Shown piece after piece: positions 48,071-58,664 of a DNA stretch of 64,000 nt (its first letter is position 1; every line of letters begins with the position of its first letter). The DNA lies in contig NC_073693.1 of NCBI RefSeq assembly GCF_029784155.1, positions 22,852,002 through 22,916,001 of the forward strand, in the 5' to 3' direction. The position numbers were made by a program, and so were the translations under genes. The stretch comes from Uranotaenia lowii (taxonomy: Eukaryota; Arthropoda; Insecta; Diptera; Culicidae). The notes beneath the pieces were generated by a model. It did no database searches. It was not told the DNA's origin and saw nothing but the letters and a program-made list of their open reading frames with translations.

Positions 48071-48822
48071 GGACTGAGTTGATTTGGGATCTTTCTGAAT
48101 TTCGCAAACCCTGGGATCTAAAAAGCTTTATTTTACTGAATCAAAGCAATCGAAAGATTCCTTTTAATTCAACCACGGTAAATGAAAAGTTCATATACCA
48201 GTATTTCGATAGCAACTTACTACCTTCTTCAGTGAACGTTTTCGATCGAAAACGTTCACTGAAGAAGATAGTAAGTTGCTATCGAAATACTGGTATATGA
48301 ACTTTTCATTTACCGTGGTTGAATTAAAAGGAATCTTTCGATTGCTTTGATTCAGTTGAATCATTCAACCAAGTTGGCTCATACCACAACAGAGCTTTAT
48401 TTTAGTTTAAAACTCATCCTTGATTTTTAGCAGAATTTTAAAGCAAACTTGAACTTTTAAGTTTTTATTGGAAAATTGCATATTTTTTACTGAAAAAATC
48501 AACTTCATTTTTGTATCTTCTGTGGAACCGTGCCAATTTTTGTGCCAATTTATAAGTTCATTAAAGGAAATCTTCCGCTGAACAACTTTGTTGAAGACTG
48601 AAACTTCGCACCTCAGCTCCACGGAAGAAACTAAAATGATGTTGATTTTTCAGTACAAAATATTCAATTTTCCTTTACTTACCTAAAAGTTCAAATTCAC
48701 TCATGTAAACTTTAGTTGAAAATTCTGCCAAAAACCAGGGATGAGTTTTGAACCAGAACAAAGCTTTTTAGACCCCAGGGTTTCCGAAATTAAAAAATGA
48801 CCCCAAATCAACTAAGTCTATT
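48071..48822. mobile_element. Long-TIR MITE (MULE-like), copy with nested insert
   Basis: The left end is ggactgagttgatttgggat. The right end in reverse complement gives tagacttagttgatttgggg, and both continue with a ctgggatctaaaaagctt or ctggggtctaaaaagctt block. The body aligns with the element at 53954-54508, including aaaagttcaaat, tcatgtaaac, aaactcatcc and tactgaaaaa. It is larger because a 257-bp palindromic piece is inserted. No transposase is present. A clear target duplication was not found for this copy. Confidence 0.75.
48136..48392. mobile_element. Palindromic insert nested in the MITE, 12-bp target duplication
   Basis: The direct repeat agctttatttta lies at 48124-48135 and 48393-48404 on either side. 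Within it, 48135-48356 is a palindrome of two 111-bp arms with no spacer, centred on cgatcg at 48245/48246. One mismatch was seen (taccttc against tatcttc). About 36 bp of non-palindromic sequence follow before the right direct repeat. The shorter related element at 53954-54508 lacks the insert, which supports insertion rather than deletion. It is non-coding. Confidence 0.8.
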
Positions 48823-50879
48823 GACCATGCATTGTACTCTTTTGTACACCTACTTATGACATCATAGATTTTCGATTGTTCAATGTCATTTCATACACAT
48901 GTTTAAAAAACTTGTTCGCGAATTTTTTTTGAATATAATCAAAAATAAAAAAAAAAATAACATGAAGGAACAAATCATCAAAGGCGAAGGGATCGGTTTA
49001 ATCAAACCAGTCAAACCTAAGGATCCGGCTCGAAGGACCAACAAATTTGATTTGACTAATTCTATCTTGTTCTCCAGTTGCAAGAGAACGTAATGTTATT
49101 TTTCAGATTTGATTTGTTCATTTCACTTCTTTTCTTATTTCGGCTGTTATTGCTGTTTGAAAATGCCATGACATTAACTGTCCATAAACTCATCTGATTT
49201 ATTCATCAGTTAAAAACAATTAGTCGAAATTGATTTAAAATCATTAACTGGGAATTTATAACATGAGAGCTGTAATCAATCACAAGCCTTAAAAAAAATG
49301 CCGAGACCAATTTCACCTTAAATTGGGTGCCAGCTCTGATAAAGATATGATTGAAGACCGACAAATGACCGGCAATGCAGATTAGAATCGGTTGCCACGA
49401 GGCTCCGCCTGATGATGCTAGACATCTTGTTCACTAAACGCAGACGATTTAATCATCGGGACAGCTCGAGCGGATGAAGGAAAAAGTTCAGGACCAAAAT
49501 ACCTAGCACTAGGCAAACAACAGCTGGCTCGTTTCATCTTCTTTGATGCCCTCCGGGGAACAATCGTCGCCGTCATTCTCGTTTGCTGTTTGGGTTTCGG
49601 AAAAAGGCCTCAATTGAAGCGGGATGACCGTGTGACGGCTCATCTACTTTGGGACGGTTCCAGGAAATTAAACAAGATGATGTAATTAATTAAACTAAGC
49701 CATCTCGATCGGTGTCATGGTTTCTTGCCCTCCACAAGGTGAGGTGTTAATTGTTTTGCTCCGGTGGAATTAATTTCTCAAATTACACGGAGTCTGGAGT
49801 GAAAATTATTGTTGATTAACACATTCTAGCTGTGAGGTGGTTTTAAATTTTATCTGTGGAAATCTTGACGAAGATACTTAAACTTATCGATAAATTTAGC
49901 TCTAAAAACGTGCCAGCTTAAATTTGATTTCTATATTTCGGTAATCCATCTAAGCCGCATAAGTTGTAATCCCGATAACGATATCGAGTAGGCTTCCTGC
50001 AAAATCAAGCGTCAGTTTTCCTATTTTATCCCCATTTCAACGAACATCAAAAATTAATTTGCCCCACCCACGAGAGGGCCACACGACTACGCCGCCGACA
50101 GGAACACACAAATTTTCATTCATTTTCCGGCTCACACCTTGAATTGGTTCTCGGCCGAGCAACGAAAGGATAAGGGTGCGTAGCACCCAAAAAAAGCGAT
50201 AAAAGTTTCCCAATCCGATAACCTTTTCCAAGCGGGGAGGGCTGCACCTGGTTGATGGGTTTCCAAAAAACAAGTGTTCGGATTTGGACGAGCGGAAAAA
50301 TTTTACCCCACCATCCCAAGGAACGGAAACGACGGTCCTTGAAACGAAACTTTTTTTTCTCCCTACAAATTTCCGTCGGGAAAGGTGGCAACAACAGGTG
50401 CCGCGTTAAGAGTAAGCTCGCCCAAAGATGGAACCATAAAATGGAAAATCGATGCCTGACGGCATTTCAGGGCGGCCTGAAACAGGAGCGCAGCTCTCGG
50501 ATTGATATATTGTCTGATTATCTAGATTATCGCTGCCGCTACAACAAATTGTCGATAATTTTTTTTCTTACGGCAGTCAATCGATCTCTGTTTGATATCG
50601 TAGCCTGTAGAGGGATGACTTCACTGGTTTCAATTCAGATATTTCGAATTAATGAAATCGTCAAATCTCGTGAGCTCGCACTTAATTCTGAAGAATCTTT
50701 ACTTATGATATTTTTTTCAATTTCTAGACCAAATTAGGATAAGGAGTATAAAGACAAATAATGCCTGCTTTTTAGGCATCTTCCTAAATAATTTATTTTG
50801 ACTCATGATCGGACCTTTTCTCGCAAAGAAACAACGCGTTAAGTTTTCTGCCTATCCTTTGGTGAGTATGTGTCGTTTA
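48823..50879. other. Intergenic DNA, partly GC-richer
   Basis: No gene is supported. The segments about 49330-49760 and 50037-50480 are GC-richer, with short frames on both strands lacking domains. They might hold regulatory or transcribed sequence, but nothing specific is visible. Confidence 0.4.
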
Positions 50880-50881
50880 TA

Positions 50882-51643
50882 GGGTGTCCCATCAACTTTT
50901 TGATCGAAGACTACTGATTAGCCTCAGTGCAGACTGATTAGGGATGATTTTGATAACTTTTTTCCAGTATTTAGCTAAGTTTTCGATAGATTTGCAGGCT
51001 TTTACGAATTTTTCGGTATAAATTGATGTCTCCGTTTCGTCAAAACTTTGGTCCTCCCGAAAATTGCAGTGTCGTCAATGATAGCGTACACCGATTTTTC
51101 ACACAGAAGTTGATCATATCATTTACGAGCTCTTGGTTTGATGAAAGCAGTTTGTTTTGGACTCCACTTCGGCTTCTTCTGCTTCTTATATGTCTTTAGA
51201 CCGAATCTTACTTTGGCAGGATGGGTGGTGCTAAGAAGAGATCCCACTTTTCAGTCACACCCCGAACTAATGCAGTTTTCTTACTAGCGTAAGAACGCTT
51301 GACTTTCTGGTCCAAAGTTTTGTCCACCGGACCCGGTTATTGTTCAAATTTTGTATGGTTCCCAAAGCTGTTTCCTCTCCATACTTCTAAATTCGAATCG
51401 TATTTCAATCCGATTCAATGCTTACTTCTTCAATTCGCTATCTGACTCAGCAAACTCCCAGGAAAAGGCTTTTCCAGGGAAATTCTTCTCATTTTCACGA
51501 AAATGATAAAAAGTGGAACTAACGGTACACAGAGTTTCGAGTTGAACTGTGAAAAACAGCACACAGCGGAAATCAACTGTTTAAACGTCACCCGGAATGA
51601 GAAAGGTAGAATCTAAATCGTGCTTAGACATAATTGGACACCC
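50882..51643 (-). mobile_element. Defective ITmD37-type mariner-like transposon
   Basis: The ends are gggtgtccc and ggacaccc in inverted orientation, each bordered by TA (50880-50881 and 51644-51645), the target of the Tc1/mariner superfamily. The minus strand has transposase remains in order. First comes ALVRGVTEKWDLFLAPPILP with a shift into KTYKKQKKPKWSPKQT. Then YAIIDDTAIF follows, the region of the second catalytic Asp, where the usual DDE is DDT. Finally KSIENLAKYWKKVIKI matches the C-terminal helix. The block between (with the third acidic residue) and the N-terminal DNA-binding region are deleted. The order and wording match mosquito ITmD37E/D-type transposases as I recall them. It is inactive. 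Confidence 0.75.
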
Positions 51644-51724
51644 TATATTGTAGGAATGCACTTCTTACAGCACATGCTATTTTTTAAAAAAAAATTTACA
51701 AGATATAAATTTTACTTCAAACCA

Positions 51725-52017
51725 TAACAGCCGGGTGTTTGCTGCCGTGAGTGGGTTCGTTCCACTAAAACCACCTTGGGCTTCGAATGCCAGATGTGTC
51801 CCTTGGTTTCACCCTATGGTACTACATCAGCCTACCCGAGCTCATGCACTTATACATCTCACCCTTTTCCTTTTCCTCTTTTTCATTTCTGGTCTATAAC
51901 TTTTATCTTCTTTCTCTTTTATCATCTTTTTCCTATTTCCTCCTTTTCCTTTTCCTCTTTCGCCAACTTCAGACTGGTACAGAAAACTCCGAGAAGTGTG
52001 TCGGTTAGGTAACGCTT
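51725..52017 (-). mobile_element. 3' UTR of second R1-clade element
   Basis: Read on the minus strand this is an A+G-rich region (gaggaaaaggaaaaggagg) followed by gtggttttagtggaacgaac and ccactcacgg, with an A-rich end near 51680-51690. It sits directly after the ORF2 remains, and such a layout is usual for R1-clade 3' UTRs. The plus-strand frames here are composition artefacts. Confidence 0.55.
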
Positions 52018-53660
52018 TCAAAGTAACTCGCGCCCGTCACAGCATCCACTCCCGTAGGCTTTCTGACCACCAAGGCATGGCCGATTGAGAATCCCGTCAC
52101 GACCCCCCCGAATGGTATCTCTGATTACTTTAGCTGCAGCGTTCAAATTTTGAAGAAACTGCGTCAGGTAGAAGTTGACCTCTCCATAATTCCGATTTAC
52201 CCCGTCTGATAGTCGCGGGATTAGCCTATGCGTCCATCTTGCGTTGTTGGATGCGTCCCATTGCTCCTGCCACTTGAGCATTGACGCTGCTTGTTGAGCT
52301 TTTCGCAGTACAGCTCTGGCTTCGTAACACTCCACATGCTCAGCCAGAGTTATGTCGATGGCAATCATGCCCGCGATTACAAAAGCTGCATCTGCTGATA
52401 TAGTCCTGTATGCACAGGAAACTCAAATGGCTATCAGCCGATGAATGCTCTGTAATTCGGATCTGTTGCGCTCTACCTCTATGGCAGAGTTCCAGGCCGC
52501 TCCTCCGTATCGTAGTTTTGACAGTGTTACGCTCGCAAGGAGACGTCTCTTGCTACTCTTTGGACCATGACAGTTTGGCAATGAATCGATGACTTTTGAT
52601 GCACTTTCACAACAGTCAAATGTCAAACATGCGCACCAAAACTTGTCGCGATTGTCGACCATTACTCCAAGGTATTTCAGCTGCTGTTTCGAAGATGTCG
52701 TGTGTCCTCCAACAGTAATCTCCATGTGTGGCACAACTCTTTTGTTGGTCACGAGCAGAACTTCTGTTTTATGGAGGGCTATCTGAAGCTGAACCTTCTC
52801 CATCCAGATGCCAACCCTTTCCACGGACACCGTTGCAAGGTTTTCTAGCTCCTCGATTGTTTCGCCGGGGATCATGAGCACGATATCGTCAGCAAATCCG
52901 ACTATCTGTACGCCTGCTTGTAGTTTTAGCGTTAACATCCCATTATACATGGTATTCCAAAGCACAGGTCCTAGTATGGAACCCTGTGGAACACCTGCTG
53001 TTAGGGCAGTAGATCGTAACCCAGTTTAGGTTTCGTACGTCAGGACTCGATTTTAGAAGAAGTTTCCTATTATCCTGCAGAGCGTACTAGGAATACGCAT
53101 TCTGTGAACTTTGGCAATAGCTTCCCAGCTGACATTGTTGAAGGCATTCTTAACGTCGATCGTAACAATGGCGCAGTGACGAACACCTGTCCGCTTCTTT
53201 TTATATGCGCACTTCGCGTACTCCGTCTCCATTCGGATGGCGTCCACAGTAGATCTCCCTTTCCGAAAACCGAACAGTCTGTCCGACGGTCCACTTTCGC
53301 CTTCTGTGTAAATGATAAGTCTGATGAACATTATCCTTTCCAGTTGCTTACCAAGGGTGTCCAGCAGACATATGGGTCTGTACGATGATGGATGATGGAG
53401 ATTTCCCAGATTTCGGTAGTAGTACCAACTTCGCCGTTTTCCACGGATTGGGAAAAGATCCCTCGTCGAGACATTTTTGCAGCACCACTCTGAACGTATC
53501 CGGCATGGTTTGCACCGCCACCTTCAGCACTGCATATGGGATTCCGTCCGGACCAGGGGCCTTATTCACCACAAATTTCTTAGCGATAGCCACAAGTTCC
53601 TCGTTCGTTACAGGCTCGATGTCGTGGGCTCTCGCATCTTACGAGGTAAGTGGCCACTGC
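52018..53660 (-). pseudogene. Second R1-clade ORF2 remnant: reverse transcriptase to C-terminus
   Basis: Motifs occur in N-to-C order on the minus strand, in shifting frames. VVNKAPGPDGIPYAVLK with WKTAKLVLLPKSGK lies at 53593-53400. LFGFRKGRSTVDAIRME and CAIVTIDVKNAFNNVSW (motif A) lie at 53331-53090. QIVGFADDIVLMI (motif C), HKTEVLLVTNK and YLGVMVDN lie at 52910-52650. LRYGGAAWN follows near 52500, then ARWTHRLIPRLSDGVNRNYG and VNFYLTQFL at about 52250-52140. The distal Cys/His cluster is degraded. This copy retains more of the polymerase than the one at 43236, but has at least three frameshifts plus stops. ORF1 and endonuclease are missing. Confidence 0.85.
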
Positions 53661-53944
53661 GCGGGGCATGCTCATGCACATGCTAAAGACTTCTTTTAAG
53701 CCATTACTCGGCTTGTCTTACTGCCGTAGCTTCTCTCCCAAAAAACGACACTTCTTTCATACTCCTTGGTGAGAAAATTTTCGTACCACGCACGCAACGG
53801 ACCCAAAAGGTCCAAGGTCTTGTTTCATCTTAGTTAGTTTCACTGGTAGAGTAGCCTTTACTCTACTCAGATGATCCCCAAAGATGGAATCATCCTACAC
53901 CTTTGCATGGTGATTCAAATCCAGCCGAACTCATTGCTGTCCAC
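53661..53944. other. Degraded retroelement flank
   Basis: Nothing certain is readable. It probably continues the R1-clade remnant in decayed form. Confidence 0.35.
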
Positions 53945-53953
53945 ATGACATGT

Positions 53954-54508
53954 TAGACTGAGTCGATTTGGGGTCATTTCGGAATTTCTCATATCCTGGG
54001 GTCTAAAAAGCTTCATCTTAACCAAAACTCATCCATGTTTTTTTGCAAAATTTTTAAGTAACGTTTACATGAGTAAATTTGAACTTTTAGGTTTGTATGG
54101 GAAAATTAAATATTTTGTACTGAAAAATAAACATCATTTTTGTTTCGTCTGTGGAATCGCGCCAGCTGGTGGTTTTTGTGCCAATTTATGAAATTCCTAA
54201 AGGAAATTTTCCGCTGAACAACTTTGTCGAAGACCGTACTTCGTATCTTATTAGGAAAAAAAGTTATTAGTTGTTTAACAGGGGTATGTCTCTTCGCACT
54301 GATAAACAATAAATTCAATTGACATGATGTTGATTTTTCAGTACAAAATATTTAATTTTCCCATACAAACCTAAAAGTTCAAATTTACTCATGTAAACGT
54401 TACTTTCAAATTTTGCAAAAAATCATGGATGAGTTTTGGACCAAGACGAAGCTTTTTAGACCCCAGGGTTTGAGAAATTCAAAAATGACCCCAAATCGAC
54501 TCAGTCTA
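53954..54508. mobile_element. Long-TIR MITE (MULE-like) with 9-bp target duplication
   Basis: The termini read tagactgagtcgatttgggg on both strands. The inverted similarity continues for about 175 bp (53954 to about 54130 against about 54330 to 54508). The sequence atgacatgt is directly repeated at 53945-53953 and 54509-54517. A 9-bp duplication together with very long inverted termini is the signature of Mutator-like (MULE) non-autonomous elements. The 555-bp body is non-coding. Its relative is at 48071-48822. Confidence 0.85.
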
Positions 54509-54517
54509 ATGACATGT

Positions 54518-54690
54518 GTTATCCTTTTCATACATTCTCTGCACTGGCTGTCTGTGAGGTCCGCACACGTTTTCCTCCAAGAGTCCATGTCACCGCAAGT
54601 TGGTAGCAAAGTGTAGCGTTTCCAAACAAGCAGTGGTACTTCAGGATCAAACGATGTATTCGCTTTCTCACTATCTGAGCTGTCCTACAG
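54518..54690 (-). pseudogene. Third R1-clade ORF2 C-terminal scrap
   Basis: The minus strand reads DSSDSEKANTSFDPEV, where the shifted frame resembles RRIHRLILKY (compare RWTHRLIPNI of the other copies). CGDMDSWRKTCADLTDSQCR then matches the GHGCF...C..C zinc-cluster region in altered form. It abuts the MITE insertion, so it may belong to the element that the MITE disrupted. Confidence 0.45.
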
Positions 54691-54699
54691 CAACTAACA

Positions 54700-55984
54700 A
54701 TAGGTTATCGAGGTCAGCATAGTGTATTGTGTTACCTTGAGCGTGACGTTATTGTTATAACCATATATGTCCTCCTTTGTCCAGGACCTATACACATTTT
54801 TTGCTGTATCGGTACGCCGACGTGTTAAACTTGATCTGTGTGAGTGCGGCCATAGCCATAACCGCTATTTACAGAGGACATGGACGAGACTCCAGCTATC
54901 GAACATAAGACTTGAAAGTAAAGGCCTTGGCCAGTACTTCCATCTAGCTCAGTTGATACTTACGGTTCTCTCAGGGTCGCTACGCCGTCCTAGGGAGTAT
55001 GGGAACAGGAACGTCGTCGATCAGCGTCTTCGGGGCTTGTTTACGCATCCACCAACCGGTTCGGCAAAGGGATGTTGGCCGTCAGCTAGTTGGCGGATTC
55101 CGATACCTCGGATAATTTCACCAGCTGGGTCGAATGCCAGTGGTGTCGTTCGGGTCCACTATGGGCTGTCTTAGCGGGTGCGGTCGAGACTAGTAATCCG
55201 ACGAAGCGCTGGAAAGCAGCGTGGCGTTCCTCGGAACGGGCGGGAAGGCACGGGGTTCAGCCTGTTTTACCAATGTTGACGGTGGTCACAACGGTACCTC
55301 ACGGGGTCCCAGGCTACGGGAATAGCTCACCAGAACGGACACAACTAACCACCGTACACTTCCGTTTATTGGCTCTTTGGCCACACGCGCACTCTGACCC
55401 GAACGTATTGTAAAGTGAGGATTTTTCCGGAGTAGATAACTGTTCACTTTCCAAGTCTCGAACTAAGTGATTCTTTGCCGCCGCATCTCACCTCATTCCA
55501 TTCCCCTGGTTCCTCTTTGCCTAGAACTTTGATATCCGGTTAATACATGCCTAGTATGACTAGTAGATATCCGGTTAATACATAACTGGCATTAGGTCAA
55601 CTGTCAGATAGACCCCAAATAGGACAACAGCGGGCAAGTACATTTATAACAAGAATTTAAATTTAAATTGACATCAACGGATCGAGCCATAATAACAAAA
55701 AAAAAAAAACAATGTAAACTAATGCGAACAAAAAAACAAAAATATTTGTGCCATCCGTAGGACTTGTAGCCGACTTTGAACCCCAGATTAAAGCGGTAAC
55801 AGACTTTGATTATGCTTTGGAGTTCGCATAGTTCAACAGCAATAGTACATAACTAAGCTGATATCAGTTTGGTTATCAGCATCACCCATACTATTCTATC
55901 AACGCACAAAATGTAACATTGAAAAAGATGTAATATCTTACGTTACTGAATAAAAAATGTTTAATAATAATAATAATAATAATA
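54700..55984 (+). mobile_element. Probable retroelement remnant ending in a (taa)n tail
   Basis: The plus strand has overlapping frames (54767-55174 and 55090-55413) of GC-rich, arginine-, serine- and proline-rich composition, which I do not recognise. They are followed by AT-rich DNA with A13 near 55692. The segment ends in gaataaaaaatgtttaataa and about seven taa units (55962-55984), a common 3' end of insect I/Loa-type LINEs. The 18-mer gatatccggttaatacat occurs twice (about 55531 and 55567). Assignment to a family is not possible by eye. Confidence 0.4.
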
Positions 55985-56029
55985 CTCTTGAAGGTTATCT
56001 AGTTTTTCAGTGTGTCAATCGTCAGTAGT

Positions 56030-56215
56030 TTATGTTCCACAGAACTGAGCCGAGTATCGACTCTTAAATAGAACACCTGCTCCGCTATCGCTTGGGCTAC
56101 AGAGATATGCCGCGATCTGCATACGAACTACGATGCTGTCCAACTGACACTTTTGGAGGCATTCCGGACGTCTAGTGTGACAACCGCGCAGGAACAGTTC
56201 CTCTAGATTAAAACA
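56030..56215 (-). pseudogene. R1-clade reverse transcriptase scrap (motif A to B region)
   Basis: On the minus strand, in several frames, the sequence parallels the R1-clade stretch CALVTLD.RNAF.SVSW. It reads roughly CAVVTLDVRNA, then KSVSWTA, then a remnant of the loop, and finally SILG and SVEH, corresponding to the GS(I/V)LG.VLWN block that precedes motif C. About 60 codons survive with frameshifts. Confidence 0.5.
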
Positions 56216-56219
56216 CATG

Positions 56220-56455
56220 TGGTATGCTAGATTGTATAAAAATGTTTTAGAAAACCCTGAGGACTTCGCAGACTTGAGGATCGAGTATTATAAACTCTAC
56301 AAGGTTCAAATCGTACAAACATGCTAAATTACCAATTGGGATTCGATTAGAAACTTTGAATTCCGGACTATCTACGGGCCATGGTTTTAAAGGATGAACA
56401 TGATGAAGTAATGCATCCAGGCATCGAAAAAACAATCCATAGGTTGAAGAAAAGA
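56220..56455 (+). pseudogene. Ty3/gypsy integrase zinc-binding region, fragment
   Basis: The plus strand encodes WYARLYKNVLENPEDFADLR then IEYYKLYKVQ, followed after a frameshift by LKDEHDEVMHPGIEKTIHRL. The first part matches the linker upstream of retroviral-type integrases, with WY...NP..(F/Y)...R.E...LYK spacing. The second matches the His-rich zinc-binding segment (H...H.GI.KT..RL). It is opposite in strand to the Ty3/gypsy fragment at 57228, so the two are not one simple copy. Confidence 0.6.
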
Positions 56456-56514
56456 TAAGAACCTGTGCATTGTCTTTTCAAAGATGGGATGCTTTACTTC
56501 ATCATGTTCTTCTT

Positions 56515-56963
56515 TCAAAACTTCAAAACAACGGCCACCACCTTCGTCTTGCGCAGCTCTTCTTCTCCCGTTTCATCGTTACAATTCTCGAAAAAATTCG
56601 GCCATTTGGATTCTTTGAATTGCAGCCAAGTAGATCCCTGCCACCACAACCGTTTATTTCCGATTTCCAGGATTGTCGATTCCAGGGACGTGCCTCCAAT
56701 TGCACGTCGGTGAGATTTTGAACTTCGCTGACCCGGTTTGCTACGTATGTTGACTAAGTAGATGGAAGAGCTTGCAACCAACGCCAAACGCAGGTAGAAT
56801 CCATCCAAAAATACGCCTGCCCTTCGAATCTCATCGATCGTTTCACCATCTTAAACAGCTACGACGTTAAGAGAGCGCCGTTGAGCTCAAGCCTTGGAAT
56901 TGATAGGCTTTTCAGGGGTGCAACTCTAGATTTAGAGGAAACAAGACCAATTCGAACCTCACC
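56515..56963 (-). pseudogene. BEL/Pao pol fragment (RNase H and following region)
   Basis: Minus-strand translation across frames gives IGLVSSKSRVAPLKSLSIPR, LELNGALL, then YFWMDSTCVWRWLQALPSTY. VANRVSEVQNLTDVQLEARP and LWWQGSTWLQFKESKWP follow. PRLEL(C/N)(A/G)ALL, W.DS..V..W, (F)VANRV.EIQ and WW.GP.WL.....WP are hallmarks of BEL/Pao pol just after the reverse transcriptase. Stops and two frameshifts make it a relic of about 150 codons. No LTRs are evident next to it. Confidence 0.75.
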
Positions 56964-57227
56964 ACGCTCGCCAAATCTGTTCGCTGTAATTGTTGCCAGT
57001 TGAACAGATTGTTAATCATTAGGGTAGTGTTGCCAATATGACAAATGGATAATCCAAGCATATATCTATCACTGTTGTAACCTAACCTTTATAACCATGA
57101 CTTGACGAGAAAAAATCTGGATATTTATCAGTTTTCCGATACAAATAGTATTCTATTTTATTTGATATCACAACAATAATGAACGCTAGTGCTCGAAAAT
57201 CAGTGACAAGTGTGAATCTCGTGTCTT
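56964..57227. other. Unassigned spacer between retroelement fragments
   Basis: Nothing specific is recognised. It could include LTR-derived sequence, but no matching partner was seen. Confidence 0.35.
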
Positions 57228-57650
57228 CTATGAAGGGTCGACATTTCTCGAGCGCTTCCAACCCCTACATCTCTGATGCTTTCCCAGATCTTTGAGGGGT
57301 GCTGCTTCTACCAGATCGTTCCATCTGACCGATTTTGGCTTCCCCTTCAACAGATCAGTCAACGGTGTTGTAACTTCACTGAAGTCTTCAATCAACCTCC
57401 TGTAATAATGTATCATCCTTAAAAACCCTCTGAGGGATCAAACGGATGAAAGACTTTTGAAGTTTACAATCGTTTATACTTTCTCTGGGTTAGGACGGAT
57501 TCCTTTGCTCGACAAGATGTAACCAAGGTGGGGCAGCTCCGGAACACAAAACTTCGATTACGCCAAGTTGATGGATAGATTGGCCTTACGCAACCTGCGA
57601 GCCACTTCAAATTCTTTACTTAACAGTTAGGGAAGTATCTTGATAAAGTG
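57228..57650 (-). pseudogene. Ty3/gypsy reverse transcriptase C-terminal fragment
   Basis: The minus strand reads VARRLRKANLSINLA, SKFCVPELPHLGYILSSKGI, RPNPEKV and SLRGFL, then MIHYYRRLIEDFSEVTTPLT and DLLKGKPKSVRWND. LGYI(L/V)S..GI.P.P.KV, followed by YYRRFI.DFS...APL..LLK, is the invariant end of the Ty3/gypsy reverse transcriptase (thumb and connection to RNase H). Stops interrupt it at 57420, near 57465 and upstream. No intact pol or LTR pair is present. Confidence 0.85.
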
Positions 57651-58664
57651 AATGATTGGTCCCCCAAATTTAAACTGATGAGTTTACCCTACAACACTCA
57701 AGTAACATGAAACTCTTCGACTGGGTCTCCCAGTCGGCGCGCTACTGGGCTAACTTGAGAGTCTCCGTGGGAAAAGGGCGGACCTACCGTTAACTTTACC
57801 AAGACACTTTCCTATCTGTTTAGTTTAAAAAAATACAGTTGGGCGTGGGCGTGGGCGTGTAGTGTGTATATTATCTTGGGCTTTCTGGGTACATACCATC
57901 GATGGTTTACTTGTTGCTTCAGCGTGGTTTCCGGTGATGACGACCTTCAATAGATCACCAGGATTGGCCAAGATGAAGGCAGGGCTCGTCTGGCGAGCGG
58001 ACTTCGGCTGGAAGTAGCTGCACAAAATTGCGGTGTAAGTCCTGGGTTTCTTGTCTCATCAGCTCGGAAGATGGCGATTCCGAGCTGTGTGGAGTGTAGA
58101 TTACAGGCACTTTTTTCGTTGAAGATCTCTCTTGGATTCAGAGTCTAGGGTCTCAGAGTTAAGATCTACTTTGGATTCAGAGCCAATCTGACTGGACGTC
58201 CTCCTGAATCATTATGGAGCACACCCCAGAGGACAAAACGATGGTTATTAACGAGTAGACGTATATGAATCTCTAGGGTTACCTAAAATAAACTGTTGAT
58301 AAGGCAAATCGGTTTGGTTTTTTTGGATCAGTGTTATATTCTTACTAGAAGCCGACCAGAACTTTTCGTGTTTTGCTTGACCTTAACCAGTCAAAAGAAC
58401 TCTATTTTTATAGAATTCGCACGACTTGACCAGCAATCCGGTGGCAATTTAGGACCAATAGATTTTGTTAAATTGATCTACTTAATCCCATACAAATTGA
58501 CAGGAACACACTTAAGAAGCAGTTTATAAAATTGGGAATACTTTCTGGGTTTTAAGAGAAGTTCTTGGTGGAACAAGGAGGCTGAATTGCTGATGCCAGT
58601 TTTTCGAGTTTTTTTTTCTCTTGTTCTTTACCAACATAGTTAAAAATGTAGGCATCTTAGAAAA
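57651..58664. other. Unassigned sequence, possible retroelement debris
   Basis: No gene is supported. A ggcgtgggcgtgggcgtg microsatellite lies at about 57842-57860. ttggattcagag recurs within 58130-58185. The plus-strand 77-codon frame at 58296-58529 has no recognised domain. Confidence 0.4.

Noticed and set aside
51776..52012. Plus-strand frames of 73-78 codons rich in S, F and L
   Set aside because: They lie in the pyrimidine-rich complement of a retroelement 3' UTR.
52018..57650. A functional retroelement or domesticated gene
   Set aside because: Every recognised domain is interrupted by stops or frameshifts, and no fragment exceeds part of one domain set.
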